37,835 nt of DNA from Gemmatimonadota bacterium. Its GTDB lineage: Bacteria > Orphanbacterota > Orphanbacteria > Orphanbacterales > Orphanbacteraceae. The position numbers and the translations under genes were made by a program. The stretch spans positions 1 to 37,835 of the forward strand of contig JAGUYC010000258.1 of the NCBI GenBank assembly GCA_020061515.1, read 5' to 3'. The notes below the pieces were generated by a model that saw nothing but the letters and a program-made list of their open reading frames with translations, did no database searches and was not told the DNA's origin. Numbering within the stretch: the stretch's first letter is position 1; the number at the start of each line of letters is the position of its first letter. Below are positions 7,039-15,552 of the stretch, one piece after another.

Positions 7039-9776
7039 CGAAACCCGCGGCGAGCCTCCGGTTTCTCTTTTTGCTCCTTTCCGCCCTTTCGACGGCGATC
7101 TCTCCCGGCGCGGCGAGCGGCGCCGAACCGACTCTCGCGATCCTCGGGAACGGACTCGAGGTGATCCTCCTCGAGAACCGGTCGAGCCCGATGATCGCCG
7201 CCACGATGATCGTCGGCGCGGGGGCCGATCTCGAGACCGCGGAGACCTCCGGCGCGAGCCACATGATGGAGCACCTCCTCTTCAACGGCACCGAGAGGAG
7301 AACGCAGAAGCAGCTCTACGACGAGACCGATCTCTACGGCATCTACAACAACGCGACGACCCGGCGATTCCACACCGACTACTTCGTTCTCGTCTCGAAG
7401 GATCGAATCCGCGAGGCGATGGACATTCAGGCCGACATGCTCTTTCGCTCCGTCTTCCCGCCCGAGAACTTCGAAAAGGAAAAGGGGATCGTCCTCGAGG
7501 AGATGGGGAAGGACGAGCAGGATCCGGGAACCGTCGCCGAAGGGCTCTTTCGGAACATCGCTTTCGCAGGGACGCCGTACGCGCGGCCGATCCTCGGCAC
7601 CCGGAAGTCGATCGCCGCGCTCTCCCGAGACGACCTGATCGCTTACTATCGAGCGACCTACGTGCCGTCCAACATGACGCTCTTCGTGATGGGGGATTTC
7701 GACGCGGAAGCGCTCCTTCCCGCGATCGACTCGATCTACGGCGCCGCTCCGTCCCGTCCGAGCCCGCGCGCGAACCGTCCCCCGTTCCCGTATCTTCCGG
7801 AAGCAGGCGCGATCCGCGTCTTCCGCGGCAAAACGGAGAAGTCCTATCTCTTCGTGGCGCTCCCCCATCCCGAACGCTCGTCCGATTCCCCGTTCAACGA
7901 CATCCTCGCCGCGTACGTCGGAAAGCGCCTTCACGAGGACCTCGCGGAGGGCGCAGATCCTTTCGTCTTCTCTGTCGATGTTTCGTACGTGAAGAGAAGG
8001 ATCGAGAGCGAGGGAACCTGGCCTCCGGTGGATCCGGACATCGTTCGGGGGGGGAATTCGGGGCGCGTTCTCCTCTTTGCCGTCTTCGACCCCGCGCGTT
8101 CCCCGGAAGACGTGGAGTCGGCGATTCTCGCGTCGCTCGCGCGGATTGCCGCCGAGGAGCCGAACCCGGATGAAGTCGAGCGCTTTCAGGTGTCGATGAA
8201 AACCGCGGACATCTATCTTTCCGAGAAGCCGCACATGGTCGGGATGATGAAGGCGGAGAGCATCGCGCAAGGCGGGTATCCGGAAATCGCGAGAGCGCGC
8301 GCGACGCTGAACACGTTCGGCCCGCGCCACGTCGCTGAAAGAACCGCGTGGTTTGAGGCGAAGAGACGCATCTCGGTCGCCTTCGTGCCGGGCGAAAAGA
8401 GCTACGCCGACTCGGATCTCGAAACGGCGGTCTCTCGCGAAAAGCCGATCTGGGAGATGCCGCCGCGGGCGGCGCCGGAGAGCGGGGCTCTTCGAATCCT
8501 CCGCGCGCCCGAGAAAAAGACCGCCGCGGGCGCCGCGCGGAGCGAGCGGGCCGATACGACGCTCGCGAACGGGCTTCGCATCCGCGTGGAATCGAACGGC
8601 GATTCCGAGGTCTTCGCGCTCCATCTTCTCGTGAAGAATCGCTCGTGGCAGGAGCCGAACGGTCTCGACGGGATCGCCGACTGCCTGCACCGTCTTCTTC
8701 TCAAAGGGACCGAGAAGGACGACGGGGCGGCCCTTCGCGCGCGGCTCGAGAGGATCGGCGCCGACGTGAAGACGTGCGACGCGGCGTTCATTCCTTACGA
8801 CGACTACTACACGACCCCGTCGTATTCGTTCGTCCGTTTCGCGACGATCGACGAGCACGCGGAGGAGGGGATGGATCTCTTCGCCGACATGATCCGGCGG
8901 CCGCGCCTCGCCAAGGAGGATCTCGCCGCCGTGAAGTCGGAGATGCTCGCGCTCGCGCGCGGCCGTCGATCGAAGCCTTCGGCTCACTCGGAGCTTCTTC
9001 TCGCGCAGACTCTCCACGCGGACGGTCCTCTCTCCGCGGATCCGGAGGGGAACGAGGAATCGATCGCGGCGATCGCACGCGAGGATCTCGTCCGCTTCCA
9101 CGAAATGTACTTCGCGCCGGACAACCTGATCGTCACCGCCGCTACGTCGCTCCCCGCGGCGGAGGTTCTTCGCTCGATTGCGCGCCGATTCGAGGACGCC
9201 GCGCCGCTTACCAAGCGGAAGAGCGCGCCGCCCGATCCGAGACCCACCGAGCAATCGGTCCGCGTGGAGGAGACGCTCGGCGGAACGCAAGGAGCCCTGC
9301 GAATCGGGTATGTCGTCCCGGTGCCGCGAGAGGATCGAGCGGCGCTCTCCATCGCCGTTTCGATCCTTTCGGATGCGATCGCGTTCGACCTCCGCGAGAC
9401 GCGCGGGCTCGCGTACAGCGTCGGCGCGGGCGTTGTCTTTCGAGGGGAAACCGCGGCGATCTCCGCCTCGATCGGAACGAGCCCGGAGAACATCGAGGAA
9501 GCGGAGAAGGGGATCCGCGAGCATCTCGATCGCTTCGGCGCGATCGAGACGATTGAAGCGCGCGAGGCGGAGCGCGCGGTGAACGCGATCCTCGGGCGGA
9601 TGAACATGCGGCGCCTCTCGCGCCCGAATCAGACGTTTCGCGCCGGCCTGGCGCTCTTCAACGGAGAGGCCGAAGACTGGGTCGATCGTCTCCGCGGGGT
9701 CGCCGCGGAAGACGTCGTCCGCGCCGCGCGCTCCTATGTCCGAAGCTCCCCTTCCGCGACGATCCTGGTTCGCTGA
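7035..9776 (+). CDS. secreted two-domain M16 zinc metallopeptidase
   Basis: 913-residue protein with a signal peptide (hydrophobic residues 9-25, then GAASGAEP) and two tandem M16 halves, the size and plan of PqqL/pitrilysin-like peptidases. The N-terminal half is the catalytic one: the inverted zinc motif HxxEH is H76-M-M-E79-H80 (SHMMEHLLFNGT), and the third ligand lies about 75 residues on, at E155/E156 in VLEEMGKDEQD, as the family expects. The second half, from about residue 510 (TTLANGLRIRVES), has DCLHRLLLKG where the motif would be, so it is a non-catalytic partner domain; its conserved RETRGLAYSVGAG loop is typical of M16 C halves. Start ATG 7035 overlaps the upstream stop. Its substrate is probably a periplasmic polypeptide, but nothing in the sequence shows which. 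Confidence 0.92.
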   Translation: MTKPAASLRFLFLLLSALSTAISPGAASGAEPTLAILGNGLEVILLENRSSPMIAATMIVGAGADLETAETSGASHMMEHLLFNGTERRTQKQLYDETDLYGIYNNATTRRFHTDYFVLVSKDRIREAMDIQADMLFRSVFPPENFEKEKGIVLEEMGKDEQDPGTVAEGLFRNIAFAGTPYARPILGTRKSIAALSRDDLIAYYRATYVPSNMTLFVMGDFDAEALLPAIDSIYGAAPSRPSPRANRPPFPYLPEAGAIRVFRGKTEKSYLFVALPHPERSSDSPFNDILAAYVGKRLHEDLAEGADPFVFSVDVSYVKRRIESEGTWPPVDPDIVRGGNSGRVLLFAVFDPARSPEDVESAILASLARIAAEEPNPDEVERFQVSMKTADIYLSEKPHMVGMMKAESIAQGGYPEIARARATLNTFGPRHVAERTAWFEAKRRISVAFVPGEKSYADSDLETAVSREKPIWEMPPRAAPESGALRILRAPEKKTAAGAARSERADTTLANGLRIRVESNGDSEVFALHLLVKNRSWQEPNGLDGIADCLHRLLLKGTEKDDGAALRARLERIGADVKTCDAAFIPYDDYYTTPSYSFVRFATIDEHAEEGMDLFADMIRRPRLAKEDLAAVKSEMLALARGRRSKPSAHSELLLAQTLHADGPLSADPEGNEESIAAIAREDLVRFHEMYFAPDNLIVTAATSLPAAEVLRSIARRFEDAAPLTKRKSAPPDPRPTEQSVRVEETLGGTQGALRIGYVVPVPREDRAALSIAVSILSDAIAFDLRETRGLAYSVGAGVVFRGETAAISASIGTSPENIEEAEKGIREHLDRFGAIETIEAREAERAVNAILGRMNMRRLSRPNQTFRAGLALFNGEAEDWVDRLRGVAAEDVVRAARSYVRSSPSATILVR

Positions 9777-9831
9777 TCGCGAAAGCCCGCGCGGCGGACC
9801 GGCGAGCGATCCGCCGAAGAAGGGATTCGGC

Positions 9832-10422
9832 GTGTCCTCCGACAAGCTGTCCGAAACGATTCGCGAGCGAATCCGAACCCGGCCCGTTCCCGAGAGACCG
9901 GACGCGTACGATCATCTTCGCCAGGCGGTCTCGTTCTTTCTCCTCGTCGATCGCGACGAGACGCGCGCGCTTCTCGTGAAGAAGAAGGAGAGTCCCGGCT
10001 ACACGTGGAGCGGGCAAGTCGGGATGGTCGGCGGCATGATCGAAGAGGAGGACACGAGCGATCTCGAGACGGCGTTTCGCGAGTTCGAGGAGGAGCTCCG
10101 GATCGACCGCTCGGCGCTCGAGGTATTCGGCGACCTCGGTTATTTCCCGAGCCGCATCGCCGACGCGCTTCTTCACGTCTACGTCGCCCGCTGGAACGGC
10201 GAGGGAACGCCGGTTCCCGATCCGCGCGAGATCGACGATCTCGTCGAGGTTCCTTTCTCCGAGCTTGCGCGACTTCATGAGGAGCGCGGTCTCATGGGGG
10301 TCCGCCCCGATCCGGAAGGGAAAGGTCCGCATTATCCGGTGCTTCATCCGCGCAAAGGACCGCTCGTGATCTGGGGAGTTACGGCGCGGACGATCCACGC
10401 GCTTCTCGAGATGATCCGCTGA
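9832..10422 (+). CDS. Nudix hydrolase, CoA-pyrophosphatase (NudL)-like
   Basis: 196-residue Nudix protein. The frame is open from 9736 inside the M16 gene, but GTG 9832 has a Shine-Dalgarno-like AGAAGGGA just upstream and gives a normal N terminus; an ATG at 9736 would overlap the peptidase gene. The Nudix box reads GGMIEEEDTSDLETAFREFE followed by EELRI. REFEEEL supplies the metal-binding glutamates, but the first part has one residue more than the standard Gx5Ex7 spacing. The same shape (GG-DDTDAS-ALREAEEEV) is known in E. coli NudL, so a CoA or acyl-CoA diphosphatase is the best guess; ADP-ribose or NADH hydrolysis cannot be excluded. Its 3' end overlaps the convergent gene by 44 bases. 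Confidence 0.75.
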   Translation: MSSDKLSETIRERIRTRPVPERPDAYDHLRQAVSFFLLVDRDETRALLVKKKESPGYTWSGQVGMVGGMIEEEDTSDLETAFREFEEELRIDRSALEVFGDLGYFPSRIADALLHVYVARWNGEGTPVPDPREIDDLVEVPFSELARLHEERGLMGVRPDPEGKGPHYPVLHPRKGPLVIWGVTARTIHALLEMIR

Positions 10423-12823
10423 TCGCGACGAACGCGGCGAGTCCGAGAGCGTATGCGCCGGCGCCGACGAGAAGCACCGCGCGAAAGCCGAAGCTGATCG
10501 CAAGAAACGTCGCGAGGACCGACGCCGCGACCGAAGTCGCCCCGTTCACCCCCCACACCCACGGAACCATCCCTTCTCTCTCCTTGCCGAGCGCGCGGAT
10601 CCCCGCGGGAAACGGCATCCCCATGAGAAACCCGACGGGGAAGAGAAGCGCCCACGAGAGGAAGACTCTCGCCGGGAACGAGGCCGCGAGCGAAACGGCG
10701 AAGAGCCGAGGAAGGAGAAACGCGAGAAGAATCGCCGCGCCGACCACGCCGACGAGAGGAATCCAGAGCGCCCGAAAAGAGAGTCTCTGCGCGACGACGC
10801 TCCCGAGCCCGCTTCCGACGAGAAGCGAGAGGAGCACCACCGAGAGTGCGTGCACCGGATGCCCGAGATAGAGGATGAACCGCTGCAAGAGCGGGATCTC
10901 CACGGTGAGAAAGCCGAAACCGAGCGCCGTGAAGTAGAGAAGGAAGAGAACGCTCGCGCGGTCGAGGGGAAATCGTTCGCCCTTTCGAAAAAGAGCGGGC
11001 AGAAGGAGGGTGAACCCGGCGAGAAGAAGGACCACGAAGAGAAGGGCGACGAGAACGAAAACGGCGCGGACGTTGTTCTGCATCACGCCCTGCTCGAACG
11101 CGCCGCGATTGAGCATGGCCCGAAGCGCGTCTCCCGGGCGGATCGTGTAGAAGAAGAAAGGCCGGTCGTCGGTCGGCGGTCGCAGATCCGCAGGATAGCT
11201 CGCAGCGAACGTGTCCGCGTCCTTACCCATCAACTTCGCGAATTCCGAGCGTCCCTCAAGCGACGGGCCGTACACGACGTCGAACCGGAGCTCCTCCGCG
11301 AGGCGCCGTACATGCTCGATCTCGTCCGGAAGCCACGGCGTCCGCTTCACGAGGAGCGTCGCGATTCCGTCTCGGAATTCGTTCAGACGATACGCCCAGT
11401 CCCAGACGGAACGCTTGACGATCAAAACATGAGCGCCCGGTTCGCCCTCTCCGAGATCGCGGAGCGCGGCGGCTGCGACGCCGGCGAGCCGGAGCGTCTC
11501 GATCGGCATCCCCTCGAAGTACCAGCGCGAAACCGCAAGGATCCCGTCGTCCGTCAGGTGCGAGAGGAAATCGACGAACGCCTCCCGGGTGTAGAGCCCG
11601 TTCTCGGAAAGGACGTACGCGCCGGCCGAGGTGGCGGCCCATGTGTCGATGAGCGAGGACTGAATGATTCCGTATTGCCGGCGCGATCGCCGAACCGCGC
11701 TCCGCGCTTCCGCGGCGACGAGCTGGACCTCGGGCCGCTCGTAAAGCCCGCCGGAGTAGGCGCCGAAGGGTCCGCGCACCGCATCGATGATCGCCGGATT
11801 GATCTCGACGGCGGTGATGTTCTTGTAGCCGAAGGAGAGCGCCGTGAGGACATCGCGCCCTCCTCCCGGACCGATCACGAGAACGGGAACGTCGCGGCGG
11901 AGCGTGTAGGCGATCGCGGTGATGTCGTATTGCAGAGCGCGCACCTTCTCGAAGTCGCCGTCGAACCGTACGATCGGCGTCCCCGCCTCGGCGTCGATCT
12001 TGAGCCAAAGCGTCTCCGGCTTCGGTCCCTTGTATGCTTCGCTCGTTCCCCAGTTCGGGGTCCCACGCTCGGCGACGGTGATGCGGGAAAGCGCATTCCA
12101 TTTCTCGTAGAGGATTCTCTCCTCGAGCTCGTCCTTGGCGAAATCAATGCGAAGGAGTCCGGTCGTCTCGTGCGCGAGAAGAAGCGCGCAAAGAGCGAGG
12201 AACGCGAGAATCGCACGGCGGAGAAGCGCGCGCGCGCCGGACGCCGCGAAGAGAACGGCGCCTACGGCCGCGATCATCCCGATCGCGACGACGCTCCCCG
12301 GCCCGGAGAGAAGGTTGAGCAAGGGAACGGCGAGCGCGCACCCGATTCCCGCGCCGAGAAGATCGAATCCGTACACGGTTCCGATCTTTTCCGGAAATCG
12401 GGAGAGTGCGATCCCGAGGACGATCCCGCCGAAAAGAAACGGAATCGCGGCGAAGACATAGATCAGGCCGAGCGAGACGAGCGCCGCGAAGGAGATCCGG
12501 TAGATGAAGGGGACGCCGAGAATGAGGATGAACGAGAGCGGAATCGAGAGAGCGAAGAGAATCGTGAATCGCGCGAGGTGAGAGCCGGTCCGATCTCTCG
12601 GAAAGCGTTCCGGGAAGAAGTGGAGCAGGAGGCCCGCCGCTCCAAGCCCGAAGAGCGCGAGCGAGATCGCGAGAAAGGCGAAATGGTACCAAAGGAGAAC
12701 GGAGAAAATCCGGGTGAGCGCGATCTCGAGCGCGAGGAGCGCGAGAGAGACGACGAGAACGCCGAGAAGCGTTGCTCGCGTCAGTTGCCTCGCGCCGCGC
12801 CCTTCCGCCGGTTCCGCTTGCAA
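10379..12823 (-). CDS. membrane-embedded spermidine-synthase-like protein
   Basis: About 814 residues. A first block of seven or so membrane helices (from LTRATLLGVLVVSLALLALE) is followed by a soluble Rossmann methyltransferase-like domain resembling spermidine synthase: VLVIGPGGGRDVLTAL (nucleotide loop), ITAVEINPAIIDAVRG (acidic residue after strand 2), and YGIIQSSLIDTWAATSAGA. A second block of helices runs to the C terminus. Such fusions are common and mostly uncharacterised; true polyamine synthesis is not implied. The frame is open to 13000, but that would run through the promoter and start of the divergent deacetylase. TTG 12823 is preceded six bases earlier by a strong GGGAGGAAAGGA and is chosen. 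The alternative ATGs upstream (such as 13000) lack this. The 3' end overlaps the Nudix gene. Confidence 0.82.
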   Translation of the reverse strand: MQAEPAEGRGARQLTRATLLGVLVVSLALLALEIALTRIFSVLLWYHFAFLAISLALFGLGAAGLLLHFFPERFPRDRTGSHLARFTILFALSIPLSFILILGVPFIYRISFAALVSLGLIYVFAAIPFLFGGIVLGIALSRFPEKIGTVYGFDLLGAGIGCALAVPLLNLLSGPGSVVAIGMIAAVGAVLFAASGARALLRRAILAFLALCALLLAHETTGLLRIDFAKDELEERILYEKWNALSRITVAERGTPNWGTSEAYKGPKPETLWLKIDAEAGTPIVRFDGDFEKVRALQYDITAIAYTLRRDVPVLVIGPGGGRDVLTALSFGYKNITAVEINPAIIDAVRGPFGAYSGGLYERPEVQLVAAEARSAVRRSRRQYGIIQSSLIDTWAATSAGAYVLSENGLYTREAFVDFLSHLTDDGILAVSRWYFEGMPIETLRLAGVAAAALRDLGEGEPGAHVLIVKRSVWDWAYRLNEFRDGIATLLVKRTPWLPDEIEHVRRLAEELRFDVVYGPSLEGRSEFAKLMGKDADTFAASYPADLRPPTDDRPFFFYTIRPGDALRAMLNRGAFEQGVMQNNVRAVFVLVALLFVVLLLAGFTLLLPALFRKGERFPLDRASVLFLLYFTALGFGFLTVEIPLLQRFILYLGHPVHALSVVLLSLLVGSGLGSVVAQRLSFRALWIPLVGVVGAAILLAFLLPRLFAVSLAASFPARVFLSWALLFPVGFLMGMPFPAGIRALGKEREGMVPWVWGVNGATSVAASVLATFLAISFGFRAVLLVGAGAYALGLAAFVAISGSSREARGSSAP

Positions 12824-12924
12824 GGCGTTTCCTTTCCTCCCGAGGGCGGGGTTCTTCGATCGCCCGACCCGCCCGGGAAGCGCTGCGGAGGCGAGCCGGA
12901 AGCTCCGCGCGGCATCTTTCTCCG

Positions 12925-12953
12925 TGGAAAGATCGGCCCAGACGGAGTATAAT
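12925..12953 (+). promoter_or_regulatory. strong promoter for the deacetylase gene
   Basis: TGGAAA (12925-12930, four of six), a 17-base spacer and a perfect TATAAT (12948-12953), the only perfect -10 hexamer noticed in a promoter position in this GC-rich window. The expected start site leaves a 5' leader of only about 15 bases before ATG 12975. Confidence 0.7.
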
Positions 12954-12974
12954 TGTATCATCTCGCAGGGTGCC

Positions 12975-14663
12975 ATGAAGAAACTACGCGGGCTCGCCAT
13001 CTTGTACTTGCTTCTGTTCGGATCTTTCAGCCCGCGCTCTTGGGCGGTTCCTCCCGCCCCGGAGAACTTGCGAATCGTCGAATCCGACGATCAGAAGCTC
13101 GTCGTCGCGTGGGACTGTGAGGACACCGCCGGCGTCGCGTTCTTCCGAATCCGCGTCTCCGAAACATCCGGCGTCTACAGGGACATGCCGGATTGGAACG
13201 GCCGCGAGGCGGCGTTCACATTCACGACCGACGACGGGCGGCGCGACAACCTCGGATGGGCGGAGGTCTGTCGCGCGCTCGACGTCTCCGCCACGTTCTT
13301 CTGTGTCCCCGATTTCGTGGACGATCCGGGATTCCTCACCGCGGACGAAATTCGCCGGATCGATTCGCTCGGAATTGAAATCGGATGCCACTCGATGTCT
13401 CACGTCGCACTCTTGACCAACGAGGCCTTCCGCTTGCGTTACGAGGGGCCCGCCCCGTCCTGCAGCCTCCGCATCTGGGGCGGACGGCTTCAGATTTTCC
13501 TCGGGCCCGATTCGCTCGATCTCGATTGCGACCTGAACGCGACCGGCACGAACTTCCTCCATTCCCTCTGCGCGACGATCCGCAATCATCCGTGCTACGA
13601 CTGTTCGCTCGATTTCTATACGTGTATCGATGACTTCTGCCGGGCGCACTACCTCAAGTGGGTTCGCGGCGTGTCGGTCGGCCATGACTGGCACCAGACC
13701 TACACGACCAAGGGTATCGACTCGCTTCGGCTCGACGAGGAAACCGCGGGGGCGAAAGCATTCCTCGAGGCTCTCGTCTCCCGCCCGGACTACGAGTGCC
13801 GCTCCTTCGCCTACCCGATGCAGCTGCACGGGGAGCGCGAGATCGCGGCCTGCGTCCGAGCGGGATTTCTCGGCGCGCGGGACGGATACGCATATCCTCG
13901 TCCCTGGGGCTCGCCCAACGGCCCGGACGATCTTTCTAACGTGAATGTTTACGAGAAGGTCTCCGTGTCCAACACGTTCTCGAACGGTTGGGACGAAATC
14001 GCGACGCGCGATTGGGTTCGAGGCCTGGTTCAGGGCTGGAAAGCGGACAAGAGATGGGCGACGCTCCGCGTGGCCCACACGTACGCGGATATCGACTCGG
14101 CCCACCTCTTCTGGGTTCTGGACGAGATCGCGGCGGATGGAGACGTGTGGATCGGGGCGCTCGGCGATGTGGCGGAGTACGCGAGACGATACTCGATCAG
14201 CGTCGGCAAGCCTCCCCGCATGGAGGCGACTCTGGCCGGCTTAATGCCCGACCGGATCCACTACGCGGTGATCACGGCTCTCGACGCGGATCGAAACGAG
14301 AGCGCGCGGTCGAACGAAATCGCGTTCGTCTTGTCGAGCCCGACGGGGGTGAGGAGGACGGACCGCGTCGGCGAGGTTGGGCCGCGCGCGATCCGGTTCC
14401 TTGGGTCCTCTCCTGTTGTCGGGGGAGGCGGGGCGCGCATCTGGTTTTCGCTGGAAGAGCCCTCACTCCTTGAAGTGTTTATCTACGATGTTGCCGGGCG
14501 CGAGGTGTCCCGGCGGAAGGCGGACCGGCTGGAGCCGGGAAATCGGTCGGTCCTCTGGGACGGCCGATCTTCCGCGGACCGCAACGTCGCGCCGGGACGA
14601 TATCTCGTCCTTCTTCGCGGCGAATCCGGCGAGGCTTGCGGGTCCGTCCTTCTCGTTCGCTGA
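12975..14663 (+). CDS. secreted NodB-type polysaccharide deacetylase with split Fn3 and C-terminal FlgD-like Ig domain
   Basis: 562-residue exported protein with signal peptide 1-24 (LAILYLLLFGSFS core). NodB-fold motifs: motif 1 TFTTDDG with D86/D87, motif 2 H139-S-M-S-H143 (metal histidines), a motif-3-like RSFAYPMQLHGE (276-287) and a late strand DVWIGALGDVAEY. Residues 26-68 look like the first half of a fibronectin III domain (PPAPENLRIVES..KLVVAWD), and residues 412-455 like its second half (ATLAGLMPDRIHYAVITALD..NESARSNEI), so the deacetylase seems inserted within Fn3. Residues 145-275 form a long Cys-rich insertion. Residues 488-562 match an FlgD-like Ig module (VFIYDVAGREV..GRYLVLLRGE) as found in T9SS/secretion-associated C-terminal domains. 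Probable role: deacetylation of an extracellular or cell-surface glycan. The start has AGGGTG upstream. Confidence 0.78.
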   Translation: MKKLRGLAILYLLLFGSFSPRSWAVPPAPENLRIVESDDQKLVVAWDCEDTAGVAFFRIRVSETSGVYRDMPDWNGREAAFTFTTDDGRRDNLGWAEVCRALDVSATFFCVPDFVDDPGFLTADEIRRIDSLGIEIGCHSMSHVALLTNEAFRLRYEGPAPSCSLRIWGGRLQIFLGPDSLDLDCDLNATGTNFLHSLCATIRNHPCYDCSLDFYTCIDDFCRAHYLKWVRGVSVGHDWHQTYTTKGIDSLRLDEETAGAKAFLEALVSRPDYECRSFAYPMQLHGEREIAACVRAGFLGARDGYAYPRPWGSPNGPDDLSNVNVYEKVSVSNTFSNGWDEIATRDWVRGLVQGWKADKRWATLRVAHTYADIDSAHLFWVLDEIAADGDVWIGALGDVAEYARRYSISVGKPPRMEATLAGLMPDRIHYAVITALDADRNESARSNEIAFVLSSPTGVRRTDRVGEVGPRAIRFLGSSPVVGGGGARIWFSLEEPSLLEVFIYDVAGREVSRRKADRLEPGNRSVLWDGRSSADRNVAPGRYLVLLRGESGEACGSVLLVR

Positions 14664-15095
14664 ACTTCTCGTTCATTCGAGACGCACAGCGGACCGCTCG
14701 ATCGCCCGCTCGCCGACCGGAGGAAGATGACCACCGAGTGGTCGGCGCGGCGGCGAGGGCGCGGTCTCTTCGCCGACGCGAGCGATTCGGCTTTTCCTGC
14801 GCGCTCGATCGGAGCCGCTCCCAACCTCTGGGCGTTCCGCGCCCTGCGCAATCTCCCCGACTCCGGACCCGATCGCGCCGGCCATCGTCCCCGGCGGAAC
14901 GAATCCTGCTTGCATCGGGCGCGGGCCGGGGTTCGTGCGGGGAGGGGGGGGGCGTGGGAAGGGCCCCGGCTCGCTTCTCTCGTTCTTTCCGAGTGCCTGT
15001 TCGCCCCTGCTCTCGTACAATGGGCTCGTGGGATGGACGACGCGGCCGCGAAGTCTCAGCGATCGCGCCGGAACCGATAGCCGGGAGGTGAGCCG
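14664..15095. other. gene-poor intergenic stretch with G-rich tract
   Basis: No convincing gene. A 117-codon plus-strand frame (14727-15080) follows a GGAGGAAG, but its composition is non-protein-like (Arg-rich, no recognisable motif). Visible structures are a perfect 6-bp hairpin GACCAC-cga-GTGGTC at 14729-14743, and a run of four G tracts at 14939-14963 that includes nine consecutive G and could form a quadruplex. A TACAAT at 15016-15021 (with a poor -35) may be the -10 box for the small gene at 15096. Confidence 0.5.
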
Positions 15096-15521
15096 ATGAA
15101 GGCCTGCGTTCTCTTCGTTCTTCTCGCCGTTCTTCTCGCCGGAGCGCCTGAGGAGTCCGCCGCTCAGGTCGTCGTGACCCGGCAAGGAGACGAAAACCCC
15201 GCGATCTCGATCACGAAGTCGATCTTCTGGGGAGGTCTCGGCGGGCTCATCCTCGGAAGCGCGATCGCTCTCGTCGCGGAGGAGGACGAGGGCGACATCA
15301 TCAAGTGGTCGTTCGTCGGAGGGACCTTCGCCGGGCTCGCGGTCGGGATCTGGCATGTCACGCGCCGACCGGAGCCGGAGGGCGCGCTTCTCGAGTTCAC
15401 GCCCGAAGGGACCCGCGTCGCGGCGCCGGGCTTCACGTTCGAAGTGGAGAAGGATCCGCTCCTCGCCGGATCCGAGTCGGATCGAACCGTGCGCGCGGCG
15501 CTCGTCTCGCTCCGGCGCTGA
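15096..15521 (+). CDS. small exported glycine-rich membrane protein of unknown function
   Basis: 141 residues, not recognised. A strong GGGAGGTG lies six bases before ATG 15096. Residues 1-23 form a signal peptide (CVLFVLLAVLLAGA..SAAQ). Residues 43-60 (IFWGGLGGLILGSAIALV) and 71-86 (WSFVGGTFAGLAVGIW) are two short glycine-patterned hydrophobic segments joined by an acidic turn EEDEGD, giving a helical hairpin of the glycine-zipper kind. The C-terminal 50 residues are soluble. It is probably an envelope protein. There is no operon partner on the same strand. Confidence 0.75.
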   Translation: MKACVLFVLLAVLLAGAPEESAAQVVVTRQGDENPAISITKSIFWGGLGGLILGSAIALVAEEDEGDIIKWSFVGGTFAGLAVGIWHVTRRPEPEGALLEFTPEGTRVAAPGFTFEVEKDPLLAGSESDRTVRAALVSLRR

Positions 15522-15552
15522 AGCCTGAAAACGAAGACCGCGCCGTTCGCGA

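Noticed and set aside
6966-9845. 959-codon minus-strand open frame opposite the M16 peptidase
   Set aside because: It is charged-residue-rich and has no recognisable domain, and the plus strand encodes a complete M16 enzyme with catalytic motifs. High GC content keeps antisense frames open.
10850-12952. 700-codon plus-strand open frame opposite the spermidine-synthase-like gene
   Set aside because: It is low-complexity Arg/Glu sequence, antisense to a clear membrane protein with a Rossmann domain.
14727-15080. 117-codon plus-strand frame with a GGAGG near its start
   Set aside because: Arg-rich, non-protein-like composition running through the G9 tract; no motif, signal or homology recognised.
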